Source: Neospora caninum Liverpool
Lineage: Eukaryota > Apicomplexa > Conoidasida > Eucoccidiorida > Sarcocystidae
Direction: 5' to 3'
Assembly (NCBI RefSeq): GCF_000208865.1
Contig: NC_018396.1
Span: 4,706,514 to 4,770,513, forward strand
Length of the DNA: 64,000 nt
Below are positions 38,987-47,852 of the stretch, piece by piece (within the stretch, counting starts at the first letter, position 1; the number at the start of each line of letters is the position of its first letter). A program made the translations under genes and the position numbers. The notes under the pieces are model-generated. The model was not told the origin of the DNA, searched no databases, and saw nothing but the letters and a program-made list of their open reading frames with translations.

Positions 38987-41900
38987 TGGGAGACGCCAGC
39001 TCTATCTTGTGCTGTAAATTGCTCGAGCCCTAACCTGAACGACAATGCGGACGCAGTCGTCATCCTTGGAAATCATTCCATAGAAAGTCGACAACTGTTT
39101 CTTTTCGTCGGCTTTAGGTTCGCCTTCAGCTTGCTGCTCGTCTGCATGCACAGGCTCTAGAAGAGCGCCCCGTGAAATACAGGACGGCGCGTACTGAAAG
39201 CCAAGCGGACAAAAGCTTTATTCTGAAGAAAAGTTGTGAGAGACCGCAAAAGGAAGCACGGAGACGGAAGAGAACGCTATCTAACTGTATACGCGCATAT
39301 GCCTAAGGCATCCTTGGTACAGGGACAGGACGCTTTCCCGCTTAATAACTAAGGTGTCTCCTGTGTCTCTCCTAGTAGACTCGTCCTTGGCACGTACCTC
39401 CCTCGAGGTTTTCGGCTTCGGCAGTCTCGTCTTTCTCCCTGAAAGTAACCGTGTACAGAACCGAAAGCACGCGGCAAAATCCGCACGCACACTGGGTAGC
39501 GAGAAGGGAACTGGAAGAGGAACTCTTCAACTGCGCTTTCGTGGAGGGGAACTACGCGACATTTATTATTTGAGTTTAATGCGCTCACCACTGTGGCGTC
39601 CAAACTCACTTGAGCGTCTGCAGATACTCCCAGAGACGCGGGACCACGTGCAAAGTGAAACACAAATCTTTGCAGACAACTTGGAGGAGTTCTTTGAGAT
39701 CGGCCATGGTCGGTTTGAAATCCATGCGATTGTGGCTGTCGAGCACGGCGTTTACTTTGAAGAGAGGCGCCACGTCGACGGTACTGTTTTTCCCGTCGAC
39801 AGGGTTCAGCACCCTGGACAATTCCTAGCGCAGGGGGGTGACAGCGGCAAACGCACGAGTCGTCCTCGCTTCTGAGCGTTGGAAGAATAGCGAAACGTTC
39901 CTGAGGCGTCTAGAACACGATGGGTCATCCCGGTCTCTTCACGTGATCTGTCGGTTTGCAGGCGTTTCTTAACAAAGGGCGCCCGCCTCTGGGAATTGAA
40001 CATGAGATGGCTTTCCAATCTCGGGCTTCTTTTCATCGCGGACACGTCGAAAGCGGAGGCGAGTAGATTACAGCTCCACTTCAAGGCGCTCTGCGCGGTT
40101 TCTCGTCCCTGTTTGTCAGCCGGCTTCCTCAGTCACGAGAAGAGAGAAGCCTGTCGTGTGTTGTGAGCACCATCGGCAGGGAATGAGTGACTTTGCTTCG
40201 AGTTTGTGGTCGCCTGGAGTGTCGAGTCTCCCGCCTGGAAAAAAGAGGGACTCTGCTCTTACCTGTAGAGATGTACGCACTGCCTTCTTCAGAGCGTCTC
40301 CGACTCTTTTGTCTACCTTCTCCACATACAGTTTCCACTCTCGTTGTATCTCCGGAGGATGGTCTTCGAACAGCTGCAACAGAACACGGCAGGCGCAGAG
40401 ATGCCTCAGGGTGAGCACAACTGGAGTTACTGGGCGACAGATGGAGCTGGAAAGACTCCCGAAATGCCCTCCAGGTGGACACCTCGCAACAGGCCTCACC
40501 CGCTGAGAGTCTTGCAGAACTGCAGTGATGGCTGCGTGGGCTTCGGATAAGTACGCTTCCATCTCGACTTTCTTGGTAGCTTGTTTCTGGTGAAACTCTT
40601 CGACGTCGTAAATTTTCCGTCGATCGATGGAGAGAAAATGCAACTCGGAGATGCTCTTGCAGTGACTCAAGATCGTTTGGTGGTTCGTCTGAAACCGTCG
40701 GACGAAGCCGTAGACAACCTGACATTCTCGGCACGTGTCTCGGACGAAAAACTCCTTGATTCCCTGGAAACAAGACACCGAACGGCTTTCGTAAGATTTG
40801 GAGCTCGTCACTGGCCACAAAGAAAACAGCCTCACCGCGACAAACAGGCCTGCATGTCACACAAAATGACGCGGGTTCTTTGCAGGAGTGCTGTACTGCA
40901 GTGCCAGAAAATAATGTGCCGTCGAACAGTTCGTCGCAGTGTCCCGCATGACAGAAGAAAATGGGAACTGGAAACAGAACTGTGCTCACGCGCAAGATGT
41001 CCTCTCTCACTTTGGAGTTCCATGTCAACTTTTGAATTCCCGGAGCAATTTTCTTGTCCAGTGCCTTGATGTGGTGCTGGAAGAGCCTACGCTCATCTGG
41101 CTGCAAAGGACAAAGCGCCAGCACAGAGTGTCGAACTACTCCCAGGCTATATCTGCTTCCGCTAAGACGGACTGTCGCGTTCTCGTCGCATACACCAACA
41201 GAGGTGCACAAACAGGTATCAATGGAAGTATTTGTATACACACATATGTATACATATACGTATATAAACGCATACAGAAACAGATGGATAGACAGAGAAA
41301 CAGATGGGTGTGCGTTCGTGAGTGGTGGACCAGAGAGACTTTCAGGTGTCAGGAAACGTAAGACTCAACGTCTACTGGAATGCGAATCCTTCAAGAAAGG
41401 AACACGTCGCTTTCTGCGAACGGAAGTCTTGAACAAGAAGCCTCCCAAACGAGTCCGCAGAGATTCTGCAGGTACCGTATCGCTTTTGGGCGTGTGCCTT
41501 GCCGCGTGCGTGTTTCCTTGTGGAAGTCGAGAAGGCGACGCACCGCTATGGTCTCCAGGGTCAGATTATAGTCTCTGACAACGCGAAGAACATGCTCGCG
41601 AAGCGCCATCAATTTGTCGCGTTGCCGCAACATTTCATGAGCTGCGTAAGGCAGATTAATGCCTTGGTTATGCATCTTCTGCCAAAAGTACGCCTCCTGG
41701 AGGTTTTTGAGCAGACTCTTATCGAAGTTACTTTCCAACTGACCGCCTGGTCACAAGAAGCAAACTCCGGGGGAGAGGATCGCTCTGCTTCCCCCGCGGG
41801 AACTGAAGGTTCAGGCATTTCAACTGTACACGCGTCCAGAGGTATCCCTTTACGGAAACTTCGCGAACCGCTTACACTCCATCGAGAAACACAGACACGA

Positions 41901-44900
41901 CGACCCTCTCGCCTTCCTGGGGAACTTCCTTGCGCGCACACGCTTTGTGAGCAGCTGTTCGCAAGATAGACTGACTATTGTGGACCTCAGAGAAACGAGA
42001 AGACCTGCCGCCCCCAGCCTGGATCGCCATACGGTGTGGAACCCAGGGAAAGTCGTCCATGTGGCAGGACAAAAAGCCCAAGTAATGACCCCGGCATAGC
42101 AGAAAGGTGTAACATACACGCAGCCACTTTGAAGCTGTGTCTCCCATTATCGAGGTTGAAATCCCTGTCGAAAAAAATCACCCACACATCGGGTTTCCAC
42201 GCAGAGTGCCCAAGACAGACGGCGAGCCTGGTGTTTGTCGGTTGAACTGGAAGACGCGATGTTCTGAAAGATCTCTAGGCGTTAACGGTGTGGCGCAAAA
42301 TCTACGACTGCGCAAAATGGAAACAGCAAAGTGCGCATCTTTCACTTACCCCTGCCACGTGCAAGAATGTTTGCGTCAGCGCGGATCAACAAAGGGCGTT
42401 CCAGGCTCTTGGTCAGCGCCGCATTGTTGCCATCAAGAGCGTTCAGCCCTTCAGCCCACTCCTCGAAAGACTGCTCTATGAACGACTGTTCGCAGTGAGC
42501 CAGTGGACAGACAGAAGAGACAAATGCCTCTGCGCGTCGATCGGAGGTGATTGACGCTGCGTGTGGTTCGAGGGAAAGCGGCCTGAAAACCGCACGCTTC
42601 TGTGGCAGTCGACTGGGTAGGGACAAAGCGAATCAGGCGCCAGAGGTTCGTGGAAACCGTTGTCCCCCACGTAAGGTGTCGGTTTGCCTATGCAGCATGT
42701 GCTTGACTGGTGTCTTTGTGTCGTGTGTCTTGATCAATGTAGGAAGATATGCGTATGTAGATCCATACCAAGATACGTGCTCGTACATACACAAGGTGGA
42801 CGGATACTTAAACGTAGAGCTGAGACTGACGCCCAGCCTGCTTACAACGAGCATGGAGCGGATGCCGCTGAAGTTTTCCCGTGCAACTTCTGCCTCTCTA
42901 CAAGGAGGCAAGTAGTGCATTGAATCGAGGGTATCCATCTGGTTCTGAATCTTCATGATCAGCCCGCGGGTCCAGAGGCCGAGTCCTGCATGTGTCGGAT
43001 GTTGATAGGGGATAGAAAGAGACTGAGTTTGGTTTTTACGAATGCACTCAAACTGCCGTTTGACGAGAGCGAGCTCCTGCGCAGAAAAGAAGAGATGGCA
43101 ACGGCCTGCGTCAGTGCCAAGGGTGACAACGATTGCTCGCAACCCTGATTCTCGATCGATGTCATGGGCGCCTTACGGTGCAAGAGAAAAAAAACAACCC
43201 ACATAAACCGAGTAGACAGGTGTCTTCCGTCATTGGACTGCCATGCATCCTATTGTAGGTATCGGTAGTACGTCCATCTTGTAGGGAGGAAACGTCTCGG
43301 GACTTCGATGACCACACGGAGGCAGAGGCAGCGCAGGCGCTCTCTTGCCGAGAAAAAGACGGGCCGCAAACACAAAAAGTACAACGCGGGTCCGTAGAGC
43401 AGAGAACCGTCACCTCGCCTCCAAGACGTACCTGTATGAAGAGACTCCACACGTCTGCACTTTTCTTCTCCAGGAATTTCTTGATCCGTGTACGCTTTGC
43501 CAGCAAGTAGAAAGCATCGTACACCTGGCAGGCAGCGTCGACTGCCTGGACGCCCTCTAACGCTGACGTGATGACATTCTTGTACATGAACTCGAGGTCC
43601 TTCACCTGTGTAGAAAACGCGCAGACGCTGAACTCGAGAATTTCTTTCGAGACATCAGAGCGCGCGCTCAAGCCTCAGGAAACACTGAAACGCGCAAGCC
43701 TCTAGCAATAGCCTGATCCCTTGCTGTGTCACTTGCATACACCCACGGGAAACCGGAGCTCTGAGCACACCGGAACGCCTGTATACAGGCAGTCGATTGA
43801 GCACTTTGAACCGTTGGGAAGAGACGGGCGAGGCGCGCGCACGATACTACAGGCCAATCGGGTTTCCACGCCCCTGCGTGATAACGGTCCAGCTTGTGTC
43901 TTTCGCGAAGGTTACGGGTTTGCATGTCGCGGAGCAGAGGTGTTGAGGGCAATTGCGGGTTTCACCTGGTTTTTAAAAACGGCGAAGTCGTCGTGCCACC
44001 GTGCGGCTTTCACGTCGAGCACAAAATAGTCCAGGTCGCGTAGTTTGCGGAGTGCCTTGGCGAACGCGTCCTCGATTTCGTAGATGCTGCGCGTCACTTC
44101 TTTGAAACGGAGTCCGCCAAACATCGGCAGGACGATCTGCTGAGCGCGTGTGTTGAAGTGCTGCTGGCACTCACAGACTTCCAGCAAATCGCAGCATCGC
44201 TGGACAAAGGCGTCGATCTGAGAAAGACGAGCAAGAAGAGACAGGACAAGCACCGTTGAACAAAGACTCCATGGCAAGTCATTTCGGGGTTTGCCCAACA
44301 CGTCCGTATCCGAAGAAAGCAACAAGCAGCACGCCTGCCAAAACGCAGGCAGGCACGGGATTTCGAAGCGTGGGTTGCCGATGGCTTTCTGGAGACGCTC
44401 CTGCGAACTTTGGTCGGCAGCCGTTGTGTGTGGTCTCAGCGGCGCAGCGGTGGGGTCGTGGCTATATGATCCATCGCCTCCGGAGAGCGCAGAGGGGAAG
44501 TCCGGTCTCTCCTCACTTCTGCGAAAACCGCGCCTTCAGGGAAGTCCCAGTGGCGACCTTGAGTACTGTGGCGCTTCACGAGTTTGCACATCGGTTGGTA
44601 GAGCCGTTGCCACGCTCTTCCGCACTCTATTGACTGCTCCAGAGACATCATGGCCTCGTCGACGACGCCGCTCCATATCGAACTGAGGTCGATCGCGGCC
44701 TGGCACCGCTTGATCACTTCAGAGGATATCTTCCTCAACAACCCTGGGCACATCCCCGACAACGGAAAGCGGGTAAAAGTACATCCAAGACAGGAAAACC
44801 CCTCCCACTCGACAGACAGAAACAGTTATGTTAGAAGCCTGCTCTTGCACGGTTGAAAACAGGGAACAGCAGAACGAATGAGAGGGGTGAACCCCCACAA

Positions 44901-47852
44901 GGCAGGACAAACGGTGGTGCGTCGGAAGAAAAGGCTGTTGTTCTTGACACGAAGTTGGCCTTTTTCTTCCTCTTCACGTCTGCATGAAGTGTCTGTGGTG
45001 CCGTTTTGAACGGATGCCTCTGAAGGGGGCGGAGTTGAGCGCACCAGGGTGACGGCCCGGCGAAAAGCGGGTTTTTGTTACCGCGTCTGTAGCCACGCGC
45101 CTACATACTTTTACACACTTTGAGTTCTCGTTAAAATGGTCCGCTCCTGGGCTACGAGTGCACTGGACCGTAGCTTCTGGCGACTGGTTTCGCCCGACCT
45201 CTCGGGCCTCGAGGATTTCCACTGTGCGTGCGACTTCACACCTGATATCCGGTCGGATGTATTGTAGTATGTAGAGGTGGACCAGATCATTCGGACAAAG
45301 TTCAGAAGCTGTTGCAAAATGGGGGGAATTTCTTCGGGCTTCGCCTGTGCCAGCTTCTCGGACGGCCTTTCCAAAGCTGAAAGAAATCTCAGATTGTCTT
45401 CGGCTTCCAAGGACGCCTGCTGCACGTCCGCCTGGACAACTCTGCAAGAGCGCAGGCAGGAGTAAGTTCAATCCCCGAAGCCGCGCGCCGTCAGTCCCAG
45501 AAACCGGCGACTGGGCATAGGTTTCTCCAGAAGGCGACTCGAGAGTGATAGAGCCTCCGTCGCTCGAACGCTCTTCGACTGCGCATCACCCAACCAGGGA
45601 ATTCCCCAGATGCAGCTAACGGCAAACGTCCGGTCTTGCAGCGAGAATCACGCCCAGTGACAGCGCTATTCCGGAAAGATGATTCATGATCGTCCACTAC
45701 TTCGTCAGTGAATCAGCGGGCGAGGACAACGAGAGTGCGACGTCTGGCGTGCTCCACAGTGATGCGTCTGAGCGGTGTCTTGTGGGTAGGTTTTCTCTGG
45801 AGCTTTCCAGCGTGGTCGTCTGCGTACGGCGTCTGTTAGGCGAACCTGAATTGTTTCAAATAGGTTGATTTTGAGCGCTCCAGCAACTCAAAGATCCTCT
45901 GGACAGCTGGACTTTTGAACTGCTCCATCAACCGGGAAAAGTTCACAGCCCGTTCTCTCCAAAAGCGAATCTCGTCAAGGTGACCTGTGTTATCAGCTTC
46001 TTGAGTCGTATCCTGCATCACCTCACCCGGAAAATGCGCTCCGTTTTGTCGTTGTCGGCGCGGTCCCTTTGGGTTCGGCGAGGAAGCGCAAAAAAAGGTT
46101 TCCCTGACGGAACTTCCCTTACCATAGGACTTCTCTGTGGGATCTGTCTATTGTTTCTCGTCTTTCGTTCTGCCCAACTCAAGAGCAGCGCTTCTCCTCT
46201 GCATCGGTGTTTGCGTGACTTTTGCTCACGTCAGAACAGCTACTAACCCCGCTTCTGGGTAAAGCCTTGCCACCAGAACTGTGGATCGTGGCCATAGTCC
46301 AGACGACAGGAGTTCTCAGCAGATCCACCGTCTGCGTCCACTGCTTCGTGTGCAGTACTTTTCCCCTGTGTCGCTTCTTGAACAACTGAGTCAAACCCTC
46401 AAGTCACGACCTGCCACCGGCCGCTGGTTGTGCTGTCTAGGCGTATAACGCAAGAACGTCGAGCAGCAAAGCGTATGTTAGGACGTCGCGGGGTCTCTGC
46501 GTTTTCCGCGGTGATTTTCAGAGTCACCTGAACCATCATGACTTCTTTGATCTGGCGAGTCCAGTGGATGACGGTTGCCTCCAAACGCTGGACGAGATCC
46601 TTGTCCTTCAGCGCTACCTCCAAGTCTGACAAGTCGTCGATCGGGACATACAGCAACGTTGCGCCTTTGGCTTGGTAGACTGTCTCGGTTACCGTAGCCA
46701 GGAACCGCTGCAGCTGCATAGGGAAGAATCCGAAGGCCGACACGTTTCACCCCGTAGTTAACTCAGTTCTGTAGTGTTACCTTGGTATTCTGCGCCAGCC
46801 GATCTAAAGTGGTGTCCTTGTTGTTTCTTCACATCTAGTATGGCAAGTGACGTTTCCCCGCGGCTTCGCATCCACATGAAGAGGTCGGGGACGAGGTTCC
46901 CGATCGTTGCGTGTATGAGCAAGTAGGCAAGAAGCTACCTAAGGTGTAGACAATTAAATTGAAATTCTCGGGTGAAAGTCACGCGATCGACGAATCCTCG
47001 CGGTTGTTGAAGTGGGCTATAAATTCGCGAAAGCAGGATGTGAATGGACCCTGAAAAACCGAGGTTGAGGATTCTGAAGCCACCAGAGGCGCCAGGCACA
47101 AGCCAGGCCTCAAGTGAAGAGCAGCACGGTCACCTTCTACAGACACATCTAGAGGTTCGAGCGCAAAGGCGCGCTTCGTAAGAGAGTCATCTACAGTGAG
47201 TGACGGCCCCTGTGACTCTCTCTCCTCAGTCATCGCCGTCGAGAGCGGCTGACGCTTGACGCGAGTTGTCTCCGGACTGCGGGGCCGTATCCCTGACACA
47301 GGGCGTGCACTCTAGACAGTAGAAATCTACATGAGCCGGGAAGTCTCTGTCTTCTTTGGTCGGTACCTGTCCCGTGAAGTCTTTGCGAATGGTTTCGGGC
47401 CAGCCGTGCTCCTTCATGGAGAACGGAACATAGACTCCGCTTATGAGAGTGAGCAAATGTTTTAGCATGTCCCCGCGGATGCAGGAAAAAAACACCTGCT
47501 CGTTCAAGTTCAGTTTGGTAAGCGGGGTGGAAGTTCGCTTCGCGAAGAAGACGAACTCGTTGACTTGTCCGGACCGAACGTCAGGAGGGATTCTGTTACG
47601 GCTGAAGAGAAGCTGAGGTGCTCCATCAGCTGGCTCAGCTTTGTCAAAATGCACGAAAAGTGTCTTTTGCGTCACGCCTTGGCACCATGCCAGGAACGAT
47701 TCGCTGTACGCCGGTGACCAGTGTTCTTCTGCGTCAAACGCTGAGAACGGCAACCGAGGCTTCAGCCAGGCAGCGCACGTCTCCGCGTCCAAAACGTCCT
47801 TTCCGGCCGACCTGTTAACGAGAGAGGCGGACTCGCCGCCGCCTGCGCTCAT
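5217..47852 (-). CDS. DNAH2: Axonemal dynein heavy chain, I1/f inner-arm beta (DNAH2-like) class, 67 exons
   Basis: Motor subunit that converts ATP hydrolysis into microtubule sliding in the flagellar axoneme. Reading from ATG at 47852-47850 (context gcacaATG) to TGA at 5219-5217, I traced 67 exons (listed in the domain entries below). They total 13,734 bases, 4,577 residues, in phase at every junction. Order: tail (1-1255), linker (1255-1873), AAA1-AAA4, stalk (3134-3478), AAA5, AAA6 and C-terminal domain (4241-4577). Full length for the family, with no frameshift or internal stop. The AAA6/C-terminal segments (motifs [37 protein letters not shown]) fit the DNAH2/DHC10 class better than outer-arm or single-headed inner-arm chains; this is judged from memory of the family. 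Expected expression: microgamete. Weakest junctions: exon 20 donor (GTGGCC), exon 30 donor (GTCAGC) and exon 3 acceptor. Confidence 0.93.
9059..9089. repeat. (TA)n microsatellite in a dynein intron
   Basis: About 15 TA units in the intron between exons 60 and 61 of the dynein gene. Shorter or similar runs lie in other dynein introns at about 15264-15295, 20126-20159, 25387-25413, 26371-26392, 26427-26444, 30390-30409, 32531-32559, 35483-35504 and 37917-37937. Confidence 0.95.
9656..9747. repeat. Compound (TATG)n-(TA)n microsatellite
   Basis: A tetranucleotide run of about 13 TATG units passes directly into about 20 TA units. It lies in the intron between dynein exons 59 and 60. A further TATG/TA tract follows at 9871-9900. 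Translation of these tracts gives long Tyr-Ile, Thr-Tyr-Ile-His or Met-Tyr-Val-Cys strings on both strands, which are not proteins. Confidence 0.97.
12369..12421. repeat. Compound (CTAT)n-(AT)n microsatellite
   Basis: About eight CTAT units run into about ten AT units in the intron between dynein exons 55 and 56. Confidence 0.96.
13448..13469. repeat. Poly-C tract in a dynein intron
   Basis: A near-uninterrupted C run in the intron between exons 53 and 54. A G run near 31273 and a C-rich run near 28475 are similar, smaller cases. Confidence 0.9.
14711..17133 (-). other. DNAH2: Dynein exons 49-52: stalk and microtubule-binding domain
   Basis: Exons: 17133-16909, 16213-16039, 15748-15391, 14987-14711 (residues 3134-3478). 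Exons 49 and 50 form the outgoing helix of the antiparallel coiled coil, ending in the conserved Lys-Pro-Pro (3264-3266). Exon 51 encodes the microtubule-binding domain, with [14 protein letters not shown], a conserved Pro in FAPNNV and LCMWVHAM, then VEPKR at the start of the returning helix. Exon 52 continues that helix and enters AAA5 ([21 protein letters not shown]). Domain length matches other axonemal dyneins, so binding to microtubules should be intact. Confidence 0.9.
17544..20451 (-). other. DNAH2: Dynein exons 44-48: AAA4
   Basis: Exons: 20451-20258, 20090-19794, 19194-18983, 18646-18358, 17787-17544. Seen: [12 protein letters not shown] (exon 44), [13 protein letters not shown] in exon 46, FLLSDANI with [10 protein letters not shown] and SGEVPNLF (exon 47), and [16 protein letters not shown] leading to the stalk (exon 48). 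The P-loop (GVGGSGRH, residues 2909-2916) has Arg2915 where Walker A normally has Lys; Arg here is typical of AAA4 in many axonemal dyneins, whereas the following His is less usual. Exon 44 lacks a Met and was found by frame and splice sites. Confidence 0.88.
20708..23876 (-). other. DNAH2: Dynein exons 38-43: AAA3
   Basis: Exons: 23876-23770, 23344-23237, 22868-22651, 22327-22090, 21587-21424, 20912-20708. AAA3 gates the cycle of AAA1. Seen: Walker A GKTGAGKT (residues 2557-2564), the strand motif INFSAQTSS, Walker [10 protein letters not shown] (Asp2625-Asp2626), then QPPLELLRQ and [10 protein letters not shown] with a Pro-rich sensor loop. Walker B has Asp-Asp where AAA1 has Asp-Glu; DD is common at AAA3 in axonemal chains. 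Nucleotide binding is likely; hydrolysis cannot be judged from sequence. Confidence 0.88.
24171..26252 (-). other. DNAH2: Dynein exons 34-37: AAA2
   Basis: Exons: 26252-25980, 25791-25578, 24840-24560, 24264-24171. AAA2 in dyneins binds ATP without hydrolysing it. Seen: Walker A GKSLTGKT (residues 2226-2233) with its Lys and Thr kept, and a Walker B strand WIVLDG in which Asp2309 is followed by Gly where a hydrolytic site has Glu. This is the usual non-hydrolysing AAA2 pattern. [19 protein letters not shown] and [18 protein letters not shown] are strong family motifs. Exon 35 ends at a GTACTC donor (25577-25572); reading through would add about 65 unrelated residues, so the splice is needed. 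Confidence 0.88.
26695..28166 (-). other. DNAH2: Dynein exons 31-33: AAA1, the main ATPase site
   Basis: Exons: 28166-27969, 27472-27256, 26920-26695. AAA1 is the primary hydrolysis site of dyneins. Seen: LPYGYEYQG at the domain entry, Walker A GPAGTGKT (residues 1935-1942) whose sixth residue is split by the exon 31/32 intron, Walker B CFDEFN (1985-1990, with catalytic Glu1988), and sensor-1 region [11 protein letters not shown] in exon 33 followed by [15 protein letters not shown]. All catalytic residues are present, so the motor should be active. Exon 31 adds about 15 Gly/Ser/Pro residues before the conserved part; its acceptor at 28167-28169 is the only nearby candidate. Confidence 0.92.
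28610..36032 (-). other. DNAH2: Dynein exons 21-30: linker
   Basis: Exons: 36032-35732, 35355-35149, 34332-34215, 33958-33632, 32879-32669, 31729-31590, 30896-30778, 30025-29886, 29421-29232, 28712-28610. They encode residues 1255-1873, the mechanical linker (DHC N-terminal region 2) that swings across the AAA ring. Signatures include [17 protein letters not shown] across exons 22-23, the [17 protein letters not shown] segment (exon 26), GPVEVWLNK (exon 27), MRETLKRLL with a terminal Trp split between exons 28 and 29, and WKSQLRFEL (exon 30). Exon 28 has no Met and would be missed by an ATG-based ORF search; its frame, AG/GT borders and family match identify it. Confidence 0.85.
30634..30680. 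repeat. Compound (CTAT)n-(AT)n microsatellite
   Basis: Same architecture as the tract at 12369: CTAT units followed on the + strand by AT units. It lies in the lower-coordinate flank of exon 28's upstream intron, between dynein exons 27 and 28. Confidence 0.96.
36245..47852 (-). other. DNAH2: Dynein exons 1-20: N-terminal tail
   Basis: Exons: 47852-47367, 46713-46528, 46012-45846, 45441-45242, 44743-44517, 44217-43966, 43605-43432, 43076-42846, 42485-42350, 41746-41544, 41100-40990, 40763-40500, 40373-40263, 39824-39610, 39438-39398, 39156-39035, 38741-38538, 37813-37669, 37299-37147, 36380-36245. They encode residues 1-1255, the cargo-binding, dimerising tail (DHC N-terminal region 1). Typical motifs are LISGVYVP (exon 1), HWTRQIKEV (exon 2), [11 protein letters not shown] (exon 3), EDNLRFLS with IPPILQQL (exon 4), KLTWNS (exon 11) and [11 protein letters not shown] (exon 14). 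Exons 15 and 16 (41 and 122 bases) carry an acidic stretch rich in Glu, Ala and Gln that looks like an added loop. The 62-residue exon 2 joins exon 3 in phase 0 through VQ/DTTQEAD. Confidence 0.85.
38945..38984. repeat. Long (TA)n run beside degenerate copies
   Basis: About 20 TA units just below dynein exon 16, preceded (38838-38944) by degenerate units alternating catatatata with atacccc/cagc spacers. It sits in the intron between exons 16 and 17. Confidence 0.95.

Noticed and set aside
40129..41241. 370-residue open frame on the - strand
   Set aside because: It spans dynein exons 11 to 13 and their introns; only part is in the coding frame. Conserved blocks need the splices at 40990/40763 and 40500/40373.
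46470..46527. Extension of dynein exon 2 past the donor at 46527-46526
   Set aside because: The added residues do not fit the family, and joining 46528 to 46012 in phase 0 restores a family-like stretch leading to LDEIRFW.
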